NCBI RefSeq assembly: GCF_040566695.1 | Contig: NZ_JBEXAE010000002.1 | Coordinates: forward strand, 496,001-560,000 | DNA from: Sediminicola arcticus | GTDB taxonomy: Bacteria; Bacteroidota; Bacteroidia; Flavobacteriales; Flavobacteriaceae | Direction of reading: 5' to 3' | DNA: 64,000 nt | In this document: one piece after another, positions 1 to 8,329 of the stretch | Numbering within the stretch: the first letter of the stretch is position 1 | How the letters are laid out: every line of letters begins with the position of its first letter | Translations under genes and position numbers: made by a program | The notes under the pieces: model-generated | The model's database searches: none | What the model was told of the DNA's origin: nothing | Seen by the model: the letters and a program-made list of their open reading frames with translations, nothing else

Positions 1-133
1 CTCCTTGGAGCAATAATGACACAGCCCGTTGTAGGCCACATCCAGGACATTCAATGCCAAAGAACTTTTTGTTCAAGCAAGGAAGCATAAAATCATCAAG
101 AGAAAATAACAACAAAAAAGGGAGTATTTTCAT
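1..133 (-). CDS. DUF2752 domain protein, N-terminal part (cut by window edge)
   Basis: The minus strand read from the ATG at 133-131 is open to the window edge (44 codons). It starts with a short hydrophobic stretch (MKILPFLLLFSL) and then carries the cysteine motif ECPGCGLQRA, the hallmark of the DUF2752 family of small membrane proteins. Members usually have about 90-130 residues and two or three membrane helices; only the first third is visible here. The function of the family is not established; the two cysteines of CPGC suggest metal binding or redox chemistry, which is inference. The gene is divergent from the small membrane protein beginning at 176, with 42 bases between the two starts. 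Confidence 0.75.
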   Translation of the reverse strand, partial: MKILPFLLLFSLDDFMLPCLNKKFFGIECPGCGLQRAVSLLLQG

Positions 134-163
134 GAAAATAGATTCTTTGGTGAAAATTACTAT

Positions 164-171
164 TAATTTTG
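164..171 (+). promoter_or_regulatory. Candidate -7 promoter box (TAATTTTG)
   Basis: Matches the Bacteroidota -7 consensus TAnnTTTG. It ends 4 bases before the ATG at 176, so transcription from it would begin at or next to the start codon (a leaderless mRNA). There is no TTG at the usual -33 spacing, so support rests on the -7 box alone. Confidence 0.35.
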
Positions 172-175
172 GGGA

Positions 176-373
176 ATGAAAACAAAACGAATTATTTATT
201 TTTTGCTGATTATTTTAGGGGTATTGATTATGGGAGCGGGTGAAAACTACATGGAAAAGGAGTATGCACTATGTATCGGTATAGTTTTATTGATGTTTGG
301 AATATATAAATCCACACAAGTCTGGAGTGATCGCAATGATGGGGAAGCAACCAATAATAAGGACCAGTCATGA
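176..373 (+). CDS. Small two-helix membrane protein
   Basis: A 65-residue protein with two predicted membrane helices: residues about 5-22 (IIYFLLIILGVLIMGAG) and about 29-45 (YALCIGIVLLMFGIYKS), followed by a charged cytoplasmic-type tail. I do not recognise a named family. Its stop overlaps the start of the Smr-domain gene by 4 bases (ATGA at 370-373), so the two are probably translationally coupled and cotranscribed. Function unknown; the coupling suggests it could tether or work with the Smr protein, which is inference only. Confidence 0.7.
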   Translation: MKTKRIIYFLLIILGVLIMGAGENYMEKEYALCIGIVLLMFGIYKSTQVWSDRNDGEATNNKDQS

Positions 374-918
374 GTAAGTTTAAGATAGGGGATAAGGTAG
401 AAACTGTAGATGATATTATAGTAGGGGTTGTTTTGAAGGTCCAGGGTAATGAAATTTCTGTTGAAACCACTGAAGGGTTTATGCTGAGCTTTTCTCCCGC
501 AGAATTAATGTTAGTTCACAATAGCCATGACATTACGGTTAATAATTTTGAAGTGGCTCGTATCAAAAAAGAAAAAGAAATTCCAAAAAGAAGAAATACA
601 CAAACGATAAAGCCAAAAGAACGCAGTGCGCCCAGAATGGAGGTAGACCTTCATATACATCAATTGGTCCCTTCCAATAGAGGGATGAGCAATTATGAAA
701 TATTAAATATCCAATTGGTTGCCGCTAAAAGACAATTGGAATTCGCAATGAGCAAACATATCCAAAAAGTGGTGTTCATCCATGGAGTAGGAGAAGGAAT
801 TCTTAAGGAAGAGCTGTATTACCTCTTTAAACGATACGAGAATGTGAAATATTACGACGCGGATTATCAAAAATACGGGTTAGGGGCAACTGAGGTATAT
901 ATTTATCAGAATGTTTAA
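370..918 (+). CDS. Smr/MutS2 C-terminal-domain protein
   Basis: A 182-residue protein. Residues 1-50 look like a small beta-rich domain (KFKIGDKVETVDD...). A basic linker covers residues about 65-90. The Smr domain spans residues about 91-182, with LHIH at 94-97 and HGVGEG at 138-143, the two signature motifs. Smr domains are found in MutS2 and in stand-alone proteins and have nicking-endonuclease or RNA-cleavage activity in studied members. Here the domain is not attached to a MutS core, so a role in mismatch repair should not be assumed. The short N-terminal domain plus Smr architecture is common in Bacteroidota (DUF2027-like plus Smr). Cotranscribed with the upstream small membrane protein. 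Confidence 0.85.
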   Translation: MSKFKIGDKVETVDDIIVGVVLKVQGNEISVETTEGFMLSFSPAELMLVHNSHDITVNNFEVARIKKEKEIPKRRNTQTIKPKERSAPRMEVDLHIHQLVPSNRGMSNYEILNIQLVAAKRQLEFAMSKHIQKVVFIHGVGEGILKEELYYLFKRYENVKYYDADYQKYGLGATEVYIYQNV

Positions 919-921
919 TAC

Positions 922-1422
922 TTATTGGTTAGTGGTCACTACTCCAAAATCTTCTATGCTTAAATTAGTGATCCGTGATCCATCATCATTTAGTAGGGTA
1001 ATGTCACTTAATTGAATGGTGTGTTGGTAAGTGACTTCGTCTTCCAATAAGATGGTATTTACGGTAACTATGCCACTAGTGGCCGGAATTTCATCAAAAA
1101 CTGTTGGAGTTGTAGGCGGTATGTTACCACAAAAATAGCTATTACTCACATTGGCAGAAAAAATTCTGTATGTAATCTGTGAAGTTCCAGGGATGGTACT
1201 CTCAATGTTCCCATTGGAAACCTCATTCCTTAATATCCCTGCTTCTAAGTTCAATATCAGGGCTTCATCCCCATTTATTTTAAAGAAAACCTGACTATCT
1301 ATGGTTACAGTTCCACAAAAATCTATGGCACTATCGTCAAAATTTAACGTTTCTATTTGGAGGTCCCCATCGTCACAGGAGAAAAATAAACCTAAAAAAG
1401 CAAAAAGAATAATTCGTTTCAT
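922..1422 (-). CDS. Hypothetical lipoprotein
   Basis: A 166-residue protein with a lipoprotein signal (MKRIILFAFLGLFFSC, lipid-modified Cys at 16) and a mature part rich in Asp, Thr and Ile, predicted to be beta-rich. Several short strands and two further Cys residues (C36 and C98 approximately) might form a disulphide in the periplasm. I recognise no domain. Convergent with the Smr gene (3 bases between stops). A -7 box lies 4 bases upstream of its ATG. Confidence 0.7.
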   Translation of the reverse strand: MKRIILFAFLGLFFSCDDGDLQIETLNFDDSAIDFCGTVTIDSQVFFKINGDEALILNLEAGILRNEVSNGNIESTIPGTSQITYRIFSANVSNSYFCGNIPPTTPTVFDEIPATSGIVTVNTILLEDEVTYQHTIQLSDITLLNDDGSRITNLSIEDFGVVTTNQ

Positions 1423-1426
1423 AAAC

Positions 1427-1434
1427 CAAATTTA
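1427..1434 (-). promoter_or_regulatory. Candidate -7 promoter box (TAAATTTG)
   Basis: On the minus strand this reads TAAATTTG, matching TAnnTTTG, and ends 4 bases before the ATG of the lipoprotein gene (1422). The expected transcription start falls at the start codon, predicting a leaderless transcript. No clear TTG at -33. Confidence 0.35.
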
Positions 1435-1474
1435 ATTCAAATAAAGGGGATTTCCATAGAGCTTTATCTTCTAT

Positions 1475-1508
1475 TTGGGAGAATTTAACTTTATTTCATT
1501 TATTTTTG
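1475..1508 (+). promoter_or_regulatory. Candidate promoter of the cysteine desulfurase gene
   Basis: TTG at 1475-1477 and TATTTTTG at 1501-1508 resemble the Bacteroidota -33/-7 pair, with a slightly long 23-base spacing. The start would be near 1515, leaving a leader of about 20 bases before the ATG at 1537. Confidence 0.45.
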
Positions 1509-1536
1509 GACTTTATATAATCTCAAATTTTGTTTC

Positions 1537-2685
1537 ATGCAAAGAGTATATCTGGATAGTGCTGCAACAACGCAAGTTAGGGAAGAAGTTATTGTGAAAA
1601 TGCAGGATGCACTTGCTAATTTTTATGGGAACCCTTCTTCAACGCATAGTTTTGGCCGTTCTGCGAAGACTGCCGTCGAAAAGGCCAGAAAAACAATTGC
1701 CAAGGAACTCAATGCACAACCTTCGGAAATTATTTTCACCTCCGGGGGGACCGAGGCCGATAATATGATATTAAGAGGTGCAGTTAGAGATTTGGGGGTG
1801 AAGACTCTGATTACCTCTAAAATAGAGCACCATGCTGTATTGCATACAGCGGAAGCTTTGCATAAAGAATATGGAGTAACTCTTCACTATGTTAATTTGG
1901 ACCCTTTTGGAAATCCAGATATTAACCACCTATCAAGTTTGTTGCAACAAGACGATTCCAAAAAGTTGGTCAGTCTAATGCATGTCAACAATGAAATTGG
2001 CAATACCATAGATATAGATGCTATTGGAAAGCTTTGCGCGGATAACCAAGCGCTTTTTCATTCTGATACCGTTCAGTCGGTTGGTCATTATGGCTGGGAT
2101 GTAAAAAAAACACCAATTGATTTCTTAACGGCAGCAGCTCACAAATTCCATGGTCCAAAAGGTATCGGCTTTGCCTACATAAAAAGAAACACAGGCCTTA
2201 AACCATTAATATTTGGAGGTTCACAGGAGAGGGGTTTTAGAGCAGGAACTGAATCTTTCCACAATATTGTAGGGTTAGAGGAAGCTTTTGTCGCAGCCTA
2301 TGAAAATATGGATGCCGAACGTGCGCACATTACCAATTTGAAGAAATATTTTATACAAAAGTTGGCGGAGGAACTTCCGAAAGCCAAATTTAATGGGCTA
2401 TCTGGAGATTTAGATAAGAGTACATACACATTGGTTAACGTTTGTTTGCCCTTTAGCGAAGAAAAGTCATTGATGCTACTTTTTCATTTAGACCTTAAGG
2501 GAATTGCATGTTCAAAAGGAAGTGCATGCCAATCTGGAAGTGATTTAGGTTCCCATGTGCTCAAAGAAATACTTTCTAATGAAGAATTAAAAAGACCATC
2601 ACTGCGTTTCTCTTTTTCAAAATACAACACCAAGGAAGAGTTAGATTACGTTGTTGAAGTGTTAAAAGCTTATGCTACCGATTAA
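1537..2685 (+). CDS. Cysteine desulfurase (class V aminotransferase fold)
   Basis: A 382-residue pyridoxal-phosphate enzyme that removes sulphur from L-cysteine as an enzyme-bound persulphide for Fe-S clusters, thiolated tRNA or other sulphur acceptors. Seen: N-terminal YLDSAATT, the PLP lysine K203 in AHKFHGPKG, His at 99-100 (EHHAV), and the catalytic cysteine C331 in GSACQSGS, which is the NifS/IscS-type (group I) loop. Length fits the family (about 380-400). It stands alone: no iscU, sufBCD or hesB gene is next to it. Its last 11 bases overlap the end of the convergent gene at 2675. The enzyme class is certain; which sulphur acceptor it serves cannot be read from this context. Confidence 0.93.
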   Translation: MQRVYLDSAATTQVREEVIVKMQDALANFYGNPSSTHSFGRSAKTAVEKARKTIAKELNAQPSEIIFTSGGTEADNMILRGAVRDLGVKTLITSKIEHHAVLHTAEALHKEYGVTLHYVNLDPFGNPDINHLSSLLQQDDSKKLVSLMHVNNEIGNTIDIDAIGKLCADNQALFHSDTVQSVGHYGWDVKKTPIDFLTAAAHKFHGPKGIGFAYIKRNTGLKPLIFGGSQERGFRAGTESFHNIVGLEEAFVAAYENMDAERAHITNLKKYFIQKLAEELPKAKFNGLSGDLDKSTYTLVNVCLPFSEEKSLMLLFHLDLKGIACSKGSACQSGSDLGSHVLKEILSNEELKRPSLRFSFSKYNTKEELDYVVEVLKAYATD

Positions 2686-3334
2686 TTCTTTTGCTTTTTT
2701 TTGCTTTTTCCCTTTCATATGGAAATTTACGAGTGGCAGATTTCATCATGCCATCTATCAGGTCATTAGTATTTTTCCCCGATTTTTTATTAATTTCCTT
2801 CTCGTATTTCCACAATAATTTTCCGCTATCTCCATCACTAATCTTCATGCCTATCCTTCCGTAATTAGAATCTCCTAATAAGTAATCAATGAAACTGAAA
2901 TCGGAAGGGATGCCTTTAGATAGTAAAATGTTGAGGTCAAGGTTGCCACTAATAATACCATCTACTTCTAGAATTTTACAAAGCTCTTTAATAGTGAATA
3001 CATCAATGTTTTCATAATCAATATCATTCTTGGCCAAGATAGCATTGGTGTTTTTAATGTTTTGAAATTCTACTGAAAATTTTTTCTTCTTTTTGATGCG
3101 TGAAAAATAAATTTCCAATGCATCCTGGACGGCATAACCCTCTTTTTTTTCCAGGGCCTTAAGCTCTATTTTTGAGATATTATCCTTTAATTCCAAATTA
3201 GTCAGAAAGGGTATGATGGCCAAAACCTCATGTTCACTGCTGAGCACTTCAAATTTATCACTTTCGTAAATATTTTTTTGAGCATTTAATGCCAAAGTGG
3301 TAAATAGTACAACGTAAATAAAATTCTTCTTCAT
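2675..3334 (-). CDS. Secreted protein of unknown function
   Basis: I chose the ATG at 3334 because it gives a normal signal peptide (MKKNFIYVVLFTTLALNAQ, cleavage after Ala); the longer frame to 3361 would put an arginine-rich stretch in front of it. The mature protein (about 200 residues) has EVLAIIPFLTNLELKD near the start, YAVQDALEIYF, GIISGNLDLN and later GRIGMKISDGDSGKLLWKYE. The pattern of an AIIPF strand, a helix and a later ISDGDSGKLLW strand resembles periplasmic proteins of the LpoB/GNA1162/CsgG-like fold, but this is a guess from shape. It follows the TonB-dependent receptor, whose stop lies inside the longer frame; probably the last gene of the M23-receptor operon. Confidence 0.7.
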   Translation of the reverse strand: MKKNFIYVVLFTTLALNAQKNIYESDKFEVLSSEHEVLAIIPFLTNLELKDNISKIELKALEKKEGYAVQDALEIYFSRIKKKKKFSVEFQNIKNTNAILAKNDIDYENIDVFTIKELCKILEVDGIISGNLDLNILLSKGIPSDFSFIDYLLGDSNYGRIGMKISDGDSGKLLWKYEKEINKKSGKNTNDLIDGMMKSATRKFPYEREKAKKSKRINR

Positions 3335-3344
3335 TGCTGTTCTT

Positions 3345-5813
3345 CTAAAAGCGAGTCCCAATTTTGAGGTTCAATACGCGAGTTGTCATAAAATTAGGGA
3401 CTGCATATTCCCTTTTACTATCCACGTCTCTTACCCATGTATTGGTAATTGAGTTTTGGTTATTGAAAAGATTAAAGATTTCAAATCCAATATTTAATTC
3501 TTTGAACCCATGTAGCCAATGCTTTTTTGGATATGTTGTATTGGCATCTACAAAAATATGTGAAATTCCCAAATCTGCCCTCCTATAATCTCTTAATCTA
3601 TTCTGAAAGTTGTAGGGATCGGCATAACTTGGAGATCCACCTGGCAATCCTGTGTTGTACACAAGATTTAAATACATCTTTAAATTTGGGATGTTTGGCA
3701 CATAGTCTTGAAATAAGATATCAAAGTTAAGACGTTGGTCAGTTGGTCTAGAAATATACCCTCTTTCATTTATATTTTCTTCGGTTTTAAGATATCCTAT
3801 CCCAAACCAAGACTCAGTGCCGGGAACAAAGGCACCATTCATTCGTATTTCAGCTCCATACGCATAAGCCTTAGCATTATTTGCTGCTGCATACCTAATT
3901 CTAACGTCCTCCAAGGTGTAGGGGTTAACGCTATTCAGTTTTTTATAATAGAGTTCACTCTTTAAAGTGAAAGGTCTGGTCCAAAGTAAAAAGCTATATT
4001 CATTACCTAGGGCCGTATGTACAGATTTTTGGGCCTTTACATCGGTATTTACCATTCCTTCCCGGTCCCGTAATTCCCTGTACATAGGTGGTTGTTGATA
4101 AAGTCCGCCAGAAAAGGTGAATAGCATATCCATATCCCAATTGGGTTTGATGGAAAATTGCCCACGTGGGCTAACTATGGTATGGTTGGACTTCGCAACA
4201 TTTTTTCCGCTCACCGTCCAAAGTTGCGCCCTTATACCTAGATTATAATACATGTGATGTCCAAGCCATTCTAACTTATTGCTATACTGTGTAAAGCCTG
4301 AAAAACGGTTGGTTTTAATGAAATTTTGGGCACTCACCCCATCAAAGGGGATAATAGGTTCGTCAAAAGCTTCATTAGGTTGGTTATTCTCAAATTCCTG
4401 CCTCGGTGGTCTTACAGAAAAACCTAATGAATCTAAAAATTCCGATTCCCGTAACTGATCCCGAATATCTTCATGGGAATATGTAGCTCCCCATTCTAAT
4501 AACTCAGAATTCTTGGAGTAAGACCCCTTGTGTGAAATATTTAAAATTAAAGCATCCAAATCATTCCTCGCCCTGTTGAATTGGGAGCCAATACCTCTTG
4601 TGCCAATTGCTCCACCGACATTATCACTGTTTAGATCAGTATCTACAGCACCTAGTTCATAGTTGGCAAAAATATCGGAGTATTCTTCTTCGGTGGTATG
4701 ATATAAAGAAGTAGTAAGGTTTAAATTCAATTGATTATGGGGTTTATAGCTCCACATTACAGCTCCTTGAGCGGTTTGAAACCTGTTCTTTTCCCTTCCT
4801 TCATAAAAGATCAATAAGGCCTTTGGGTCATCTAGTGTTCCAAAATTTGTCTGTCTTGTTAATGGTTCGTTCTGATAATCGTTTAAGGAATAGGAACCCA
4901 GAATTCCGAGTGTAACCTTATTAGATATTCTGTAATTAAGGAAGGACTGTATATCTACAAAGGTGGGATTGAAATTGGATTTGGTTTGTTGACTGTTCAC
5001 TAACACACTATTGTTTCTGTAGCGTATACCGGTAATAGTAGATAGGTTTTTTTCTTTGGAGATGGTTTCAAGCGTACTGCTCAGGCCCAGTAGGCTAGCA
5101 TTGGCTCGAACTGAGAATTCTAAAGGCTTTTTATAGGTGATATCGAGGACAGAGGAAAGTTTATCTCCATATTCAGCTTGGAAACCGCCAGGCGAAAACG
5201 TTAGATTTTGAACTAAGTCAGGGTTTACAAAACTAAATCCCTCTTGCTGCCCAGATCTGATGAGAAAAGGGCGGTAAACTTCAATACCATTTACATAAAC
5301 TAAATTTTCATCGTAATTGCCACCTCTTACCGAATATTGGGTGCTTAATTCATTGTTGGAGTTTACCCCTGGTAATAATTTTAATATATTTTCTACGCCT
5401 GCATTTGCCCCTGGAATACGCCTAATTACTTCTGGAGAAATAGTAGTAATGCCAACTACACGCTTTTCACCTGAAGCCGAAACGGTAACCCCATCCACTT
5501 GGGTTATTCCTTCTTTTAGAATAGGATTGAACTCAAAGGTTTCGTTAGAAGAAAGAATCAAATCTATTAAAACTACATCCTCATGGCCAATATGAGAAAA
5601 GGTAATGCTCGTTTTTTTTTCCGAAATGATTTTGAGGATATAAAAACCATCTTTGTCAGTAACCGTGCCTTTTGTTTCTGTGCTGACGTTCACATCTACC
5701 AAAGGAATATTGTTTTCGTCCAAAACAACACCAGTAATGATGGCAGTTTGTGCTAAGGAAAAATTACTTAGACAAAGCGTAAGAATAAGGAGTACAGTTC
5801 TTAGGCACTTCAA
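3345..5813 (-). CDS. TonB-dependent receptor with carboxypeptidase-like N-domain
   Basis: An 822-residue outer-membrane protein. Signal peptide 1-21 (...SNFSLAQ). A carboxypeptidase-regulatory-like beta-sandwich spans about 25-105 (ITGVVLDENNIPLVDVNV, GTVTDKDGFYIL). The plug domain follows (about 110-230; IRRIPGANAGVENILKLLPG, QYSVRGGNYDENLVYVNGIE), and the 22-strand barrel takes the rest, ending in aromatic/charged LNLKIGTRF as usual for barrel C-termini. It would import a ligand across the outer membrane using TonB-ExbBD energy. No SusD partner and no SusC-type signature are present, so it is not part of a polysaccharide-utilisation locus. Ligand unknown. Three bases separate it from the M23 peptidase gene upstream, so the two are cotranscribed. 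Confidence 0.92.
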   Translation of the reverse strand: MKCLRTVLLILTLCLSNFSLAQTAIITGVVLDENNIPLVDVNVSTETKGTVTDKDGFYILKIISEKKTSITFSHIGHEDVVLIDLILSSNETFEFNPILKEGITQVDGVTVSASGEKRVVGITTISPEVIRRIPGANAGVENILKLLPGVNSNNELSTQYSVRGGNYDENLVYVNGIEVYRPFLIRSGQQEGFSFVNPDLVQNLTFSPGGFQAEYGDKLSSVLDITYKKPLEFSVRANASLLGLSSTLETISKEKNLSTITGIRYRNNSVLVNSQQTKSNFNPTFVDIQSFLNYRISNKVTLGILGSYSLNDYQNEPLTRQTNFGTLDDPKALLIFYEGREKNRFQTAQGAVMWSYKPHNQLNLNLTTSLYHTTEEEYSDIFANYELGAVDTDLNSDNVGGAIGTRGIGSQFNRARNDLDALILNISHKGSYSKNSELLEWGATYSHEDIRDQLRESEFLDSLGFSVRPPRQEFENNQPNEAFDEPIIPFDGVSAQNFIKTNRFSGFTQYSNKLEWLGHHMYYNLGIRAQLWTVSGKNVAKSNHTIVSPRGQFSIKPNWDMDMLFTFSGGLYQQPPMYRELRDREGMVNTDVKAQKSVHTALGNEYSFLLWTRPFTLKSELYYKKLNSVNPYTLEDVRIRYAAANNAKAYAYGAEIRMNGAFVPGTESWFGIGYLKTEENINERGYISRPTDQRLNFDILFQDYVPNIPNLKMYLNLVYNTGLPGGSPSYADPYNFQNRLRDYRRADLGISHIFVDANTTYPKKHWLHGFKELNIGFEIFNLFNNQNSITNTWVRDVDSKREYAVPNFMTTRVLNLKIGTRF

Positions 5814-5816
5814 TTT

Positions 5817-7508
5817 TTAATTTCTATAAAATGTACTTGTAAAGGTACTAGTATTTCCAACATTATCAGTAACCACTATTTTGAGCTCGCATTGTTTTTG
5901 ATTTAAAATTTTATCATCGAAATTATAGGTAAGGGTATTGTTCTTGGTTTCATACTCCATCAATATCCAATCTCCATTGAGGGTTGCTGTGTAGGTATCA
6001 ATGCCACTAAGATCATCAGTAATCGTTAAACTCAAATATCTATAATTGGTTAACCATTGCTTGTCTTTAAAATTTTTACTTTTTATCTGAGGTGAAATGG
6101 TGTCCTTGACTAAGGCGTATGTACCTAAATTTTTGGTTCTTGTGGTAAAAGTGTTGTCCCTTCTGTACGTGGAGGTGTAGCTTGGCTTTAATCGATTCCC
6201 TAACCGCGCAATAAACATTTTGTTACGTTCCTCTTCGGAATATTTGGAAGCATCAAAAGTTATAGTGAAATTCCTGTGGGCAGGGACTCGACTGTTGTGT
6301 ATAGTGACAGTATCACTTCCTTTTTGCAAATCCATATAAAAATCATCATAAAAGGTGTTTGCAGGAAAGTATACTTGGGCTGCTCCAAGGTCATAATTAT
6401 TCGGCTTTGAGGCTATAATATAGGTGTCTGTTTTATTATTTTGCTTAATCACTTTTAATGGTAGTTTTTTACCTTCTACTGGTATGACAACTTTAGTGAT
6501 ATTATTTTCCAGATCCTTTAAAAGGATCTCTACCTGATAGCTCATTCCTTCATTAATAACAATTTTTCCATCGTTTTTAAGGGTATTGTAGATGGTAAGG
6601 TTATTGCCAGGTGATTTAAAACATTTGGTAATCCATTTTCTGTATTTTCCAAAATAGTCATAATCTATCAAGGTATTTATATAGCGAGTTTCACTGAAAG
6701 AAAATTTCTCAAAATTGAAATCGGTATACACTTCTGCGTTAACCAATTGTTGTACAGAGAATACTCCATTTTTATTTGCAGCCATATCCTGCCTGTCATA
6801 AGCATTGAATCCAAAGCCAATTGTTCCGTTGGCATACACCTTATCTGCTAAAAATGAACCATCACTTTGTCTGGAGAAGTTTATTTGAGACAAATCGTTG
6901 CTTTGGTTGACCTGTGCATCGGAGGAAAGCGGGTAGGCATAAAGCTCTAGTAGGGTAGGGTTGGTAGCGTCCCTAACCTGCAATCCATAAAGTAAAGGAT
7001 TTGTAGGCATCTCAGAGGCGCTATTTCTTATCTCAAAGTGTAAGTGAGGTCCGGCAGATCCACCTGTATTGCCACTGTAGGCCATTAGGTCTCCTTTTGC
7101 TACTCTTAGTTCTCCATAATCGGGGAATACTTCAACTTCAAATGATTGTTTTTCGTATTGTATTTTCTTGATATAGGTCTCAATTTCGGGTGAAAATTTT
7201 TGAAGGTGGCCGTAAACTGATGTGTATCCGTTTGGATGTGTCAAATAGATTACTTTGCCATAACCCCAGAGAGATACCTTTATTCTGCTTATGGTGCCCT
7301 CAGAAATGGCATAAACGGGCAGCCCTTCGCGCTGTTGTGTTTTTATATCAATGCCAGAATGAAAATGGTTGGACCTAAGTTCTCCGAAATTACCCGATAG
7401 TATCAATGGAATATCTAGAGGAGACCTAAATACATCTTTAGGATAATTGTCTTGTGCACAAATAGTTAGCGAAAAAAATAGCAGTAGCCCCAAAAATGTA
7501 ATTCTCAT
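5817..7508 (-). CDS. M23 family metallopeptidase (LytM-type), secreted
   Basis: The ATG at 7508 starts a signal peptide (MRITFLGLLLFFSLTICAQ); an upstream in-frame start at 7601 would add 31 unlikely residues. The product has 563 residues. The peptidase domain is at about 35-165: H50 and D54 in HFHSGID and H155/H157 in GPHLHFE are the zinc ligands and catalytic His of LytM/lysostaphin-type enzymes, so it should be active on peptidoglycan cross-links or peptides in the periplasm. The remaining about 390 residues are beta-rich with an Ig-like C-terminus (ISDDLSGIDTY-like motif, DNVGNTSTFT). First gene of the run with the TonB-dependent receptor, suggesting an envelope role; exact substrate unknown. 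Confidence 0.9.
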   Translation of the reverse strand: MRITFLGLLLFFSLTICAQDNYPKDVFRSPLDIPLILSGNFGELRSNHFHSGIDIKTQQREGLPVYAISEGTISRIKVSLWGYGKVIYLTHPNGYTSVYGHLQKFSPEIETYIKKIQYEKQSFEVEVFPDYGELRVAKGDLMAYSGNTGGSAGPHLHFEIRNSASEMPTNPLLYGLQVRDATNPTLLELYAYPLSSDAQVNQSNDLSQINFSRQSDGSFLADKVYANGTIGFGFNAYDRQDMAANKNGVFSVQQLVNAEVYTDFNFEKFSFSETRYINTLIDYDYFGKYRKWITKCFKSPGNNLTIYNTLKNDGKIVINEGMSYQVEILLKDLENNITKVVIPVEGKKLPLKVIKQNNKTDTYIIASKPNNYDLGAAQVYFPANTFYDDFYMDLQKGSDTVTIHNSRVPAHRNFTITFDASKYSEEERNKMFIARLGNRLKPSYTSTYRRDNTFTTRTKNLGTYALVKDTISPQIKSKNFKDKQWLTNYRYLSLTITDDLSGIDTYTATLNGDWILMEYETKNNTLTYNFDDKILNQKQCELKIVVTDNVGNTSTFTSTFYRN

Positions 7509-7647
7509 AATGTGTGATAAGGAAATGCGAATGTAATTAAACGGTTCAAATGGTAAAAATCTATCGTTGTTAAAATGGTTAAACCAATATATTTGAACCA
7601 ATTGTATACCCTATAAATTTTTCCGCTAAGAATAATTGTAAAAAGTA

Positions 7648-7678
7648 TTGCGAAGTCGTTTGAGGTATGTTAACTTTG
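7648..7678 (+). promoter_or_regulatory. Promoter for zapB-like/zapA
   Basis: TTG at 7648-7650 and TAACTTTG at 7671-7678 with a 20-base spacer: one of the best matches to the Bacteroidota TTG/TAnnTTTG promoter in the window. Predicted start near 7685, about 18 bases before the ATG at 7703. Confidence 0.6.
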
Positions 7679-7702
7679 TGTAAAATGCATTGAAATTTGC
7701 AT

Positions 7703-7993
7703 ATGAGTGAACTAGTGGAAATTGTTGATTCTTTAGAAAATAAAATTAGTAAGTTGCTACATAAATTAGAGCTTCTTGATCTGACTAATTTAAAATTGGA
7801 AGAAGAGTTGAACGCTATGAAAAAGGGCCATGAGCTTACTAACAATTCCGTTTTGGAATGGGAGGAAAAGTACAATTCACTTAAGCTTGCAAGTTCTATG
7901 CTAGGCAGTAATACAAATAAAACGGAAGCTAAGCTTAAAATAAACACGTTAATTAGGGAGTTGGACCATTGTATAGCCCAACTTGCAGAATAA
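7703..7993 (+). CDS. Small coiled-coil protein upstream of zapA (ZapB-like)
   Basis: Starting at the ATG at 7703 (a TTG two codons earlier is less likely), this 96-residue protein is mostly heptad-rich helix: VEIVDSLENKISKLLHKLELL and later LKINTLIRELDHCIAQLAE. No membrane segment or signal. A short coiled-coil protein directly before zapA is a conserved arrangement in Bacteroidota and is often annotated ZapB-like; the likely role is to join ZapA at the Z ring. The assignment comes from position and coiled coil, not from a diagnostic motif. 14 bases separate it from zapA. Confidence 0.7.
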   Translation: MSELVEIVDSLENKISKLLHKLELLDLTNLKLEEELNAMKKGHELTNNSVLEWEEKYNSLKLASSMLGSNTNKTEAKLKINTLIRELDHCIAQLAE

Positions 7994-8007
7994 CGTTCAA
8001 CAATACA

Positions 8008-8304
8008 ATGTCAGAAAAGCTAAAAATAAAACTTTCTATTGCGGACAGGGTATATCCTTTGACCATAGATCCTAGCCAAGAAGAAGGTTTACGCAAGGCT
8101 GCTAAAAATATTGAGCAACTGGCTAAGAAATTTGAGCAAAGTTATGCAGTAAGGGACAAACAAGATGTTTTGGCCATGTGCGCTTTGCAGTTTGCTTCTA
8201 AAATTGAGCAGAAGGGAATAGACCAATCAGAAGATACTAAGGAAGTCGAGGAGCGATTAAAAGCTCTTGATAATCTTATTTATTCTAAGCTCGAAAGGAA
8301 ATAA
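8008..8304 (+). CDS. zapA: Cell division protein ZapA
   Basis: The ATG at 8008 gives a 98-residue protein starting MSEKLKIKLSIADRVYPL, the standard ZapA N-terminus; the longer frame from 7969 reads into the upstream gene. ZapA binds and bundles FtsZ filaments through an N-terminal globular domain (about 1-45, with IADRVYPLTIDPSQEEGLRKA) followed by a long coiled coil for tetramer formation. Length is typical (about 95-110). The 6S RNA follows 26 bases after the stop, a zapA-6S order also known from gammaproteobacteria. Confidence 0.9.
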   Translation: MSEKLKIKLSIADRVYPLTIDPSQEEGLRKAAKNIEQLAKKFEQSYAVRDKQDVLAMCALQFASKIEQKGIDQSEDTKEVEERLKALDNLIYSKLERK

Positions 8305-8329
8305 GTTCTTTAAAATAAATAATGTTACT

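Noticed and set aside
3345..5813. Possible polysaccharide-utilisation (SusC/SusD) locus
   Set aside because: The receptor lacks a SusD partner and no glycoside hydrolases are adjacent.
7579..7947. 122-codon minus-strand frame with hydrophobic sequence
   Set aside because: Fully antisense to the ZapB-like gene, low-complexity Ser/Leu, no start context; shadow frame.
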